Shown piece after piece: positions 34,236 through 41,649 of a stretch of 50,746 nt of DNA. The stretch comes from Actinomycetota bacterium (lineage in GTDB: Bacteria > Actinomycetota > Actinomycetes > Mycobacteriales > Micromonosporaceae). The stretch is taken from the NCBI GenBank assembly GCA_005885555.1, contig VAWN01000016.1, positions 11,667 to 62,412 of the forward strand, in the 5' to 3' direction. Made by a program: the position numbers and the translations under genes. Each line of letters begins with the position of its first letter. The stretch's first letter is position 1. Under the pieces are notes generated by a model, which was not told the DNA's origin, ran no database searches, and was given only the letters and a program-made list of their open reading frames with translations.

Positions 34236-37200
34236 TCAACGTACCTCGGTCACGACCAGGCCCCGGATGCCGGCGAGGACGGTGTCCGCGCTGTCCACGA
34301 TCTGGATGTCGACGTCGAGACGGTGCCCGTCCGGTCCCCCGGCATCGGTGACCGTGCTGATGGTGTAGAGGGTCTCGGCCGGAAACGGGATGCGGTGGAA
34401 CCGGATCGACCTGATCGAGATCGGCACATAGCTGCGGCCGAGCTCGTGGTGCGCCCAGATGAGCGCAGAGCGCCAGGCGTTGTCCATCACGACCGGCATC
34501 GTGCGCAGCCGCGGTGAGCACAGGAACGGCAGCAGTCCACGGTTGTCCGGAACCACCAGTTCGCTGACCAGCGAGCCGTCGTCGGCCAGGCGGACCTGGG
34601 TGGTGCACCGGAAGGTCTGGCCGAATGCGATGTGCCGGTCGGTGTCCGCGTAGAACGCCTCGAGATCCAGGGGCCGGCCGCCGGCGAGCAACTGGCGGAC
34701 CGGGCGTGGCGACCCGGGCGCGGCGGGAAACTCCTCGGCGAACCAGTACGTGCCGCGTGAATGCAGCCGGTCGGCCTCCAGCACCGGGCCGCCGGGCCGG
34801 ACCAGGTCGGACCGCGTCTCCGCGGCGACAGGTTGGGCCGCCGCCGGCCCGGCCGCCGCCGGCCCGGCCGGCCCGGCGCGCATCGACAGCGTCAGCGGGA
34901 ACGCCGCGTGGCACTTGACGAACTTGACGAACTCCACGTCCGTCGCCGATACCAGCGTGCGGCCGGGATGCAGCAGGCCGGCCACCTCGGCGTGACCTTC
35001 GATGTGGAACGCGCCGGGGAACGTGGCGATCCCGCGGACCCGATGGTCGGCCAGGTAACGGTGGACGTCCGGATCCAGGCGCAGCTCCGCGACCGCGGAC
35101 GCGCCGTCGAGGTGGCGGACCCGCTGCAGCAGCGGATAGTTCACCACGTCCGCCACGTACCCGCCGGGGCCGATCGGCGCCACGACTCGCGTGCGGGTCT
35201 GGTCCAGCGCCGCGTCCTGTCCGCGCCAGGTGTTGGTCCCGATGTCGCCGACGACGAGCACCTCGGAATCGCGGCCGCCGTGCAGCAGCTCGCGGGCGAA
35301 CGTCTGTACCCCTTCGCGGATTCCGATGTACCGCAGGCCGCGCTGTTCCTCCTGGACGCGGCGCACCGATTCGTCGGCCGCCATTCCGGTTCCCGCCCAG
35401 GCCGTCCAGGCCAGGGTGAAGCTGCGGGTGTGCGGCCGCTCCCCGGACAGCTGTGCCGCGATCTTCGGCAGCACGTCGGCGGCGGCCGTGTAATCGGTCT
35501 GCCCGTCCATGCCGGAGCGGCCGAGGGTGGATCCGAACAACACGAAGAACTTGGGATCGTCGTCCTTGACGGCGTGCCACAGGTGGTACGCGCCGTTCAC
35601 CTTGGTACGCACCACGCCCAGCGCGCGGTCGAGGCGCTTGCGCGACACCAGGGCGGGCGATTGCAGTCCCGCGCCGTGCACGACCCCGGCGATCGGACCG
35701 AACTGCCGCCGTACCCGGCTGATCACCTCACGAACCTGTGCGCCGTCGGACACGTCGCACGTCTCGTAGTGAACGCGGGGGTTGATGGCGCGCAATTCGG
35801 CGCGGTTGCGGTAGGCCAGCCGGCCGTGGGCCAACCGCATGAAGCCGGCCTCCGCGTCGGCCGGCGTGAGCACCGGGTTGTCGCACCGGGCCCGCCGCAG
35901 GTACTCCAGCCGGTAGGCGGCGAACTGCTCGTCGTCCAGGTGCACCCAGTCCTCAGTACCGGTGGGCAGTACGGTGCGGCCGAGCAGGACGACGGTGATG
36001 TCGCCGGCGCCCGCCAGTGCCCTGGCGCATTCGTAGGTGATTCCGCGGGCGCCGCCGGTCACGACGACGACGTCATCGCGCGAGAGCTCGAACGGGGCGT
36101 GGCGTGGGTTGACGTCGAGCGGGCGCGGCAGGATCTGCACGACCTTGCGCTCCTCGCCGGTGTAGGCGATCTCGACGTTGGGTTCGCCGCCGTGGACCAG
36201 TTCCTCGAACAGGATCCGGGCGACGGCCTCGGGGGGCTGGTCCGGGACGTCGACGACCTTCGCGCGGGCCTTCGGCAGTTCCAGTGCCAGGCTCTTGACA
36301 AACCCCGTGGTCAGTCCGCCGAGCGGGTCGATGTTGGCGGAACGCTCCAGGCCGAACGCCGCGCCGACGGTGGTACCGGCGAGATAGCCGCCGTCCCCGC
36401 CAGCCGCGCCGAGCTGGTCGTAGAACGTCTTCGCGGCCAACAGGTTCACCGTGAACTGGGTGTCGACCTCCTGTGTCCACAACCGCGGCGGGTCGGAGAA
36501 CGTGGACCCTACCGCGTGGTCCGGACGGATCGCGTACAGGTTGACTACCGCGTGGACGACCTTCGCTCGTTCGCGGAGTTCGGCCAGCGCGGCGGCGACG
36601 TGGTCGGTGTCGTCGAAGTCCGCCTGCACGCAGGCTGCGTCGGCGGTGCCGGCGTCGAGTGCCGCGCTGGCGGGAGACAACAGCCATACCTGTGCGCCGG
36701 CCTCGTCCAGCCGCTGGCGCAAGGCCCGGGCGACCGTGCCGTCGCGGTCGGCGATCAGTACGACCGACTTTCCGGTCAGGTCGAGGTGCACCGCAGCGCG
36801 GGTGTCGAGCGGGCGGCGGACCGCGACGGGCACGTAGCGTTGGGCCACCCGGTCGACGTCTTCGGGTACCGGTGGTGGCTGCGCTGACCGCGCCGGCTCC
36901 TCGGCTCTCGGGGGGGTACCGCGCTGCGCCGTCGCCGCGGCCAGTGCCGCGACCTTGCGGAAGGTGTTGAGTTCGCTGATGTCGATGTCTTCCGGCGGCG
37001 GCAGTTCGAGGTGTTCGCGGAGGGTGGCCAGGATCTCGGCCTGCCGCAGCGAGTCGATGCCGAGCTCACCCTCCAGATCGAGGTCCAGTTCCAGAACCTC
37101 CGCCGGATACCCCGTCTTGGCCCGCGCCACGTCGAGAACGAGGCGATCGATCGCGGCGACATCGAGTGGCGCCGCAGTGGGCGCAGGCGGTGGCTCGACA

Positions 37201-38705
37201 GGCGGTGGCTCGACAGGCGGTGGCTCGACGGCCCGCCGCACCTCGGCCGGCGCGCGCGAGCCGGCGGACGCCGGCTCGGCCGCCGTCACGCGCCCGGCAC
37301 CCGAGCCCGCCAGGTGGCGGAGGAGCGCGTCGAGAGTCGCATCGTCCGGCACGGTGGCGCCGGGCACCGGCGTCCCCAGGTGGTCGCTCACCGCCCGAAC
37401 GATGTCGTCCCGTACCCGGCGGCTCATCCCGAGCTCGGTCGCCATCCGCTTTCCCGGATCCAGCAACGCCAGCGGGTATCCGGTCACGCGCGCCACGATC
37501 GGCAACAGTCCAGGATGCCCGGACTCGACGGTCGCACCACTGGACCGCGCGCTGCTGTCGGGGTACCGCCGCCATCGCTCACCCGGCCGGTCCCCGCAAA
37601 GCGAATGGACTTCGGCGAACGTGGCGAACCGGTCCACACTTTCCACAGCGCCCAGCGACGGGACGTTGGTGGGAACGATGAACGCCTCGCGGCCGGCTAG
37701 GGTCTCTCGCACGAGGCCGGACAGGGTCGCCTTCGGCCCCACCTCCACGAAGATGCGCAGGCCCTCGTCGTAGACCCGCTCGACGAGCTTGCCGAAGTCG
37801 AACGGGGTGATCAGCTGCTGAGCCAGAAACGCCGGCAGGTGTTCGACGTCGGTTTCCCGGTAGTAGTCGCCCAGGATGCCGGACAGGACCCGCCGGCGGG
37901 GAGCGTGCCAGGACAGCGAGCGCAGGGTCTGCTCGTAGATCGGCACAGCCGGCGCGAGAAGGTCGGAGTGGAACGCATGCGACACCGGCAGCCGCACCGC
38001 CTTGACGTCGTGCGCCTGGCAGGCCGTCGCGATCCTCTCGATCGAGTCGGCATCGCCGGAGAGCACGGTACGCGTCGCAGTGTTCACCACCCCGATCCCG
38101 ACGTGGCCGCCCTGGGAGCGCGCCAGCAGCATCAGACGGTTCACCAGGTACCGGTTCTCGACGCTGCGCAGGTCGACGCTGAGCAGCGAGCCCCAGCGGC
38201 CCGGTTCGATCGTCTTGACCGCCCGGCCCCGGCCGTGGACCGCCGTGACGGCATCGTCGATGCTGAGCACTCCGGATGCCGCGAGCGCGGTCAACTCGCC
38301 GAGGCTGTGCCCGGCGAGGACCTCCGGTTCGACGCCCATCTCCCCCAGCAACCGGAAGACAGCGATGCTCGCGGCGAAGATGGCCGGCTGCGTGACCTCG
38401 GGATCCTCAAGGAAGCGTGCGGGGTCGCCGGAGCCGGCGGAGAACATCCGGCTGGTGAGAGTGTGTCCGGTCAGCTCCCGGTACCTCGCGTCGACGCGGG
38501 CGAAGGTATCGTGCACGACGGCGTACCGGGCGGCGAGTGCGGCGAGCATGTCCGGGTACTGGGCGCCGTGGCCCGGGAAGAGGAAGACCGGGCCGGACCG
38601 CTCGCCCGGAAGGCTCAGATAGACGCCCTGGGACTCCAGTGCATGCTGAGCCGTCCGATCGACCAGTGGCTGGACGCCCGAATTGTTGATGGCTGTCGAT
38701 GTCAT
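34236..38705 (-). CDS. Iterative PKS, AT-ACP-KR-DH (PUFA/enediyne-type order)
   Basis: 1489 residues from ATG 38705, chosen because GAGG lies 8 bases upstream; a GTG at 38714 overlaps the previous stop. The AT (about 40-340) has GHGAQYPDM, Ser134 in GHSLGE, and SHAFH, so malonyl. A Pro-rich linker with three VEPPP repeats leads to one ACP (Ser552 in GIDSLRQ). The KR has VVVTGGARG near 880, Lys in RTKVNG, and Tyr1072 in DYTAAAD, where the usual Asn four residues on is Ala. The DH at the C-terminus has His1221 in HRVRGIATFP (HxxxGxxxxP). The AT-ACP-KR-DH order is that of enediyne and PUFA synthases, but with one ACP, no ER and no phosphopantetheinyl transferase. It needs the adjacent KS-KS' protein. 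Confidence 0.9.
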   Translation of the reverse strand: MTSTAINNSGVQPLVDRTAQHALESQGVYLSLPGERSGPVFLFPGHGAQYPDMLAALAARYAVVHDTFARVDARYRELTGHTLTSRMFSAGSGDPARFLEDPEVTQPAIFAASIAVFRLLGEMGVEPEVLAGHSLGELTALAASGVLSIDDAVTAVHGRGRAVKTIEPGRWGSLLSVDLRSVENRYLVNRLMLLARSQGGHVGIGVVNTATRTVLSGDADSIERIATACQAHDVKAVRLPVSHAFHSDLLAPAVPIYEQTLRSLSWHAPRRRVLSGILGDYYRETDVEHLPAFLAQQLITPFDFGKLVERVYDEGLRIFVEVGPKATLSGLVRETLAGREAFIVPTNVPSLGAVESVDRFATFAEVHSLCGDRPGERWRRYPDSSARSSGATVESGHPGLLPIVARVTGYPLALLDPGKRMATELGMSRRVRDDIVRAVSDHLGTPVPGATVPDDATLDALLRHLAGSGAGRVTAAEPASAGSRAPAEVRRAVEPPPVEPPPVEPPPAPTAAPLDVAAIDRLVLDVARAKTGYPAEVLELDLDLEGELGIDSLRQAEILATLREHLELPPPEDIDISELNTFRKVAALAAATAQRGTPPRAEEPARSAQPPPVPEDVDRVAQRYVPVAVRRPLDTRAAVHLDLTGKSVVLIADRDGTVARALRQRLDEAGAQVWLLSPASAALDAGTADAACVQADFDDTDHVAAALAELRERAKVVHAVVNLYAIRPDHAVGSTFSDPPRLWTQEVDTQFTVNLLAAKTFYDQLGAAGGDGGYLAGTTVGAAFGLERSANIDPLGGLTTGFVKSLALELPKARAKVVDVPDQPPEAVARILFEELVHGGEPNVEIAYTGEERKVVQILPRPLDVNPRHAPFELSRDDVVVVTGGARGITYECARALAGAGDITVVLLGRTVLPTGTEDWVHLDDEQFAAYRLEYLRRARCDNPVLTPADAEAGFMRLAHGRLAYRNRAELRAINPRVHYETCDVSDGAQVREVISRVRRQFGPIAGVVHGAGLQSPALVSRKRLDRALGVVRTKVNGAYHLWHAVKDDDPKFFVLFGSTLGRSGMDGQTDYTAAADVLPKIAAQLSGERPHTRSFTLAWTAWAGTGMAADESVRRVQEEQRGLRYIGIREGVQTFARELLHGGRDSEVLVVGDIGTNTWRGQDAALDQTRTRVVAPIGPGGYVADVVNYPLLQRVRHLDGASAVAELRLDPDVHRYLADHRVRGIATFPGAFHIEGHAEVAGLLHPGRTLVSATDVEFVKFVKCHAAFPLTLSMRAGPAGPAAAGPAAAQPVAAETRSDLVRPGGPVLEADRLHSRGTYWFAEEFPAAPGSPRPVRQLLAGGRPLDLEAFYADTDRHIAFGQTFRCTTQVRLADDGSLVSELVVPDNRGLLPFLCSPRLRTMPVVMDNAWRSALIWAHHELGRSYVPISIRSIRFHRIPFPAETLYTISTVTDAGGPDGHRLDVDIQIVDSADTVLAGIRGLVVTEVR
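34837..34866 (-). repeat. Two 15-bp tandem repeats inside the DH region
   Basis: GCCGCCGCCGGCCCG occurs twice exactly in tandem, encoding an Ala/Gly/Pro run (GPAAAGPAA) between the two halves of the dehydratase domain. It is in frame and probably a flexible loop of variable length. Confidence 0.8.
37186..37230 (-). repeat. Three 15-bp tandem repeats in the AT-ACP linker
   Basis: The unit GGCGGTGGCTCGACA (+ strand) occurs twice exactly, then once with the last base changed. On the coding strand it encodes VEPPP three times, a stiff linker in front of the ACP. It is in frame and length-tolerant. Confidence 0.92.
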
Positions 38706-38710
38706 GTGGC

Positions 38711-39901
38711 TCACCTCAAGAGGCCGTACCGCTTGGCCGCCCGGCCCAACAAGTCGAGCGCCCGGTCGATGTCCTCGTCCTCCAGGCTCGCCGTGGCGTT
38801 GGCGCGGAAGCGGCTCTTGCCCTTCGGCACGGCCGGAGGTATGGCGGCTGCCAGGTAGACGCCGCCGTCCAGCAGGTCCTTGGCCATGTCGAGCAGGATC
38901 TCGTCATCGCCGATGAGAATCGGTACGACCGGGGTGACGCTGCCCATGACGTCGAAGCCGAGCTCGATGAGCCCGGAGCGGAACCGCAGGGTGTTCCGCC
39001 ACAGCTTCGCGATGCGCCACGACTCGCGCTCCATGAGCTCCAGCGCCTTGAGCACACCGGCCACGACGACGGGGGGCAGGCTCGCGTTGAACGTGTAGGC
39101 GTGTGAGAAGTGGCGGATGTACTCGACGAGCGCCGTGGTACCGGCGACGAAGCCGCCGATGCCGGCCAGCGACTTGCTGAAGCTACCCATGACGATGTCG
39201 ACCGGTACCCCGAAATGCTCCGCGGCTCCGGCTCCCCGCGCCCCCAGCACGCCGATCCCGTGGGCTTCGTCGACCATGAGCAGCGCTCCGTACTGCTCCG
39301 CCAGTTTGTGGATCTGGTCCAGCGGCGCGAGCTCACCGTCCATCGAGTACACGCCGTCGACGACCACGAACAGCTTGCGGGCGTCGGCGTTGCGCTGGAG
39401 CACGAACTGAAGTTTGTCTATGGAGTTGTGGGTGAAGATCTTGACGGTTCCCTCGGCGAGCCGGCATCCGTCCAGGATGCTCATGTGGTTGAACTGGTCA
39501 GTGACGATGACGGTGTCGGCGTCACACAGGGCGGAGATGGTACCGAGGTTCGCCAGGTACCCCGAGCTGAAGGCGATCGCGGACTCCTTGCCGGTCCACT
39601 CGGCCAGCCTGGCCTCCAACTGACGGTGCAGCGTGGTGGTTCCGTTGTTGATTCGGGCTCCGCAGCTGCTGGCGCCGAACTCGTCCAGCGCCGCGCGCAT
39701 CGCCTGGCGGATCTCGGGATGGTCGGCAAGGCCGAGATAGTTGCCGGTGCTCAGCATCAGTACCTCGCGACCGCCCAGGCGGGCGCGCGCCCCGGCGCCC
39801 GACTCGAACGGCGGCTCGAACGTGTACCTTCCGTTCGCCCGCGCTTGGAGCACCCAGTCCAGCACCGGAGACAACATCTGCGCGTACGCCTGGTTCATCA
39901 T
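38711..39901 (-). CDS. Alpha-oxoamine synthase (PLP; AONS/KBL/SPT family)
   Basis: 396 residues. The first of two consecutive ATGs has GAGGAG 8 bases upstream. It is a fold-type I PLP enzyme with SSGYLANLG, FNHMSILDG (ring-stacking His), VDEAHGIGVLG (Asp and His contacting PLP) and Lys243 in SFSKSLAG as the Schiff-base lysine. Family members join an acyl thioester to Gly, Ala or Ser with loss of CO2, giving an alpha-amino ketone. Biotin BioF is the nearest textbook relative, but no biotin gene is nearby. Its stop is next to the iterative PKS start, so the acyl donor is probably that PKS ACP. It is the first gene of the minus-strand operon. Confidence 0.92.
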   Translation of the reverse strand: MMNQAYAQMLSPVLDWVLQARANGRYTFEPPFESGAGARARLGGREVLMLSTGNYLGLADHPEIRQAMRAALDEFGASSCGARINNGTTTLHRQLEARLAEWTGKESAIAFSSGYLANLGTISALCDADTVIVTDQFNHMSILDGCRLAEGTVKIFTHNSIDKLQFVLQRNADARKLFVVVDGVYSMDGELAPLDQIHKLAEQYGALLMVDEAHGIGVLGARGAGAAEHFGVPVDIVMGSFSKSLAGIGGFVAGTTALVEYIRHFSHAYTFNASLPPVVVAGVLKALELMERESWRIAKLWRNTLRFRSGLIELGFDVMGSVTPVVPILIGDDEILLDMAKDLLDGGVYLAAAIPPAVPKGKSRFRANATASLEDEDIDRALDLLGRAAKRYGLLR

Positions 39902-40306
39902 CGCCCCGTCTCCTCTACGGCGAAGCATGCGGCAGCGGGTGGTACGGCGGCGGGAGCAGCCGGTCCCACGGCTGGCGCCGCCGCAAGAACCGGTGCGAAT
40001 GGGTGACGGCGGCGACTCTGCGGGATGCGGTCGAGTCGTTTCACGGATATATGACAAGACGGCCCCGCCGGAACCTCCAGGGCCGAAGGCCCGTGTCCCG
40101 GTGCGACGAAGGATGGGGGACTCGCCGAAAGCATGCCGGGAAATACTGCTCAGTATTTCGTAACGGCGATTGTCTATCAGCAGTGACCGATTCCAGGGCA
40201 CCGCCGTCAGCCCAGTACAGCAGTCCTCGGCCGGTGTCGTCGGCGTGATGAATGACCGGACGGGGGCCGGTATCGTAACGCGCGGCGGCGGCGTTACAGC
40301 TCGCGG
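39902..40306. other. Intergenic region upstream of the oxoamine synthase operon
   Basis: No convincing gene: reading frames here lack start signals and family resemblance. It should hold the promoter for the minus-strand PKS operon. Its AT-richer core (about 40135-40200) contains the palindrome listed separately. A small GGGCC-GAA-GGCCC hairpin lies near 40080. I cannot place -35/-10 boxes with confidence. Confidence 0.6.
40140..40159. promoter_or_regulatory. Palindromic operator candidate (9-bp arms)
   Basis: GAAATACTG and CAGTATTTC are exact inverted repeats separated by CT. The site is AT-rich in a 74% G+C background and lies about 240 bases upstream of the oxoamine synthase start. Arm length and symmetry fit a dimeric TetR-type (including butyrolactone receptor) or similar repressor. 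Which protein binds is unknown; no TetR gene lies in the window. Confidence 0.55.
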
Positions 40307-41264
40307 CTACTCCGCCGGGGACCGGTAACTGGCCAGGGTGCGGTGAAGAGCTTCGTCCAGGGGCGTCGCCCGCACGCCGAGCCTTGTCGCGATCTTGCTG
40401 CTGTCCACGATGAACGGCTGCTGGAACTCGTAGGCCATCTCGACACTCTCGCGCGCCTCCGGGTTCCTGGCGCGCCTCCGGGTTCCTGAGCCCGACGAGA
40501 CGCAACAGCCAGGCGGGGGTACCGCGTACCTGGGCGGTCGGCTGGCCGGCGAGCCGGTAGACGACCTCGACCAGGCTGCGGGTCGTTCGGGTGTCCGGGT
40601 CGTTGGGCAGGTGCCAGACCTCGCCGGGCGCATCCGGGTGCTCACCGAGCGTGGCCAGTCCCTCGCCCATGTCAGGTATGAAGGTATACGTGTGTGGCTG
40701 ATTCGGATCACCTAGCACACGTGCGGCCTTGCCCTGCAACACGGCCGGAAACACCCGGTCTCCAAGGTTGGACTGAGCGCCGCCGCCGGGCCCGAAGTAG
40801 TCCGAGGCCCGCGCGATCACCACGGCCACCCGGCCAGCCTCGTGTGCGGCGAGCAGGTCGCGGGCCATCGCCGCCCGGATCCTCCCCTTGCGCGTCTGTG
40901 CCCGGTACGGGCTCGCCTCGGTAAAGGGTTTCCCGTCCGGTTGCCCGTACATGTAGACGTTCTCCAAGCTCACCAACCGGGCACCGGCTGCTTGCGCCGC
41001 GGCCAGAACCGCTGCCTGCAGTCGCGGGAACTGCTCGGCCCACCGGTCGTAACCGGGATTGAGCGCCTGATATACGACGCGCGCTCCCCGCGCGGCCACG
41101 GCGCTGAATTCCGCGTCCCGTGCATCTCCGCCGACCACCTCGACGTCGTCAGGAACCTGCGCGCTGCCCGACCGGTTGACCATCCGCACCCGCTCACCGC
41201 GCCGGCGCAGGGCAGCCATCGTTGCCAAACCGACCGGGCCGGTACCGAAAACGACGTGGGTCAT
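40307..41264 (-). pseudogene. NAD(P)-dependent epimerase/dehydratase (SDR), frameshifted by a 19-bp duplication
   Basis: Starts at ATG 41264 with MTHVVFGTGPVGLAT, a Rossmann GxGxxG loop, then VYQALNP, ENVYMYG and the TYTFIPDMG region of atypical SDRs close to NmrA/epimerase families. The frame is good to GLRNPEAR, where a perfect 19-bp tandem duplication (40451-40488) shifts it. The shifted frame runs on as Arg/Gly-rich nonsense to 40041. Removing one copy restores ESVEMAYEFQQPF..LASYRSPAE ending at 40307, giving about 312 residues, the family norm. Either a recent mutation or an assembly artefact. Substrate unknown. It is divergent from the LuxR gene and on the same strand as the PKS operon, from which 400 bases separate it. 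Confidence 0.82.
40451..40488. repeat. Perfect 19-bp tandem duplication
   Basis: GCGCGCCTCCGGGTTCCTG occurs twice back to back with no mismatch (40451-40469 and 40470-40488). Since 19 is not a multiple of three, it breaks the SDR frame; one copy reads through correctly. Absence of divergence suggests a very recent slippage event or an artefact. Confidence 0.95.
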
Positions 41265-41649
41265 GTCCCCATCCCGGGATCGACGGATGTCACAGCCGCA
41301 GTGGCCGGCCGCAGCAGGGTCCAGTTTGGCGGGCGACGCAGCGAATGACAGCGTCCCACATGGAACCCCTTCGCCGCGTCATTGATCGGCAAGAATCGGC
41401 GGTTGACAATGGGTAATTACCCGTCCAGCATCCTGGGGTGGTCGGATCGACTCCACTGCGATGACGGCTACCGCCCTCAACTCCGGAAGGTGATCGAGAT
41501 GACCAGGCGACAGATCACCATCTCGTGGGCGACGGGTATTGCGCTGCCGGTAAGAGCGGGCGCCGGGTTCCGGCCGGCCGTACTTGAGCAGCGCAACGTC
41601 GCGACCGCGTAGCGTCCGTCACCGCAAGCTCAGGAGGTCGCCGGCTACC
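41265..41649. other. Divergent intergenic region between SDR and LuxR genes
   Basis: This region should hold promoters for both flanking genes. A good -35 and an overlapping palindrome at 41403-41431 are listed separately. A short frame (ATG 41499, 37 codons, weak GGAAGG site 8 bases upstream) is present but resembles nothing; I do not call it a gene. Confidence 0.6.
41403..41431 (+). promoter_or_regulatory. Promoter candidate with a perfect palindrome in its spacer
   Basis: TTGACA (41403-41408), a 17-base spacer, then CAGCAT (41426-41431; matches the A and last T of TANNNT). The spacer contains the perfect 12-bp palindrome GGGTAATTACCC (41411-41422). A repressor on it would block the polymerase. 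It lies about 220 bases upstream of the LuxR start, so the leader would be long. Confidence 0.45.

Noticed and set aside
34236..38705. Enediyne core PKS
   Set aside because: The domain order is similar, but KS is on another protein as a tandem pair, no PPTase domain is present, and no enediyne partner genes are seen.
38711..39901. Biotin BioF (8-amino-7-oxononanoate synthase) as the role of the oxoamine synthase
   Set aside because: Motifs are common to the whole family, no other biotin gene is near, and the gene is coupled to PKS genes; a PKS-linked role is more likely, although substrate is unproven.
41499..41612. 37-codon frame upstream of the LuxR gene
   Set aside because: The ribosome site is weak, there is no family resemblance, and it lies in promoter-rich DNA; not enough to call a gene.
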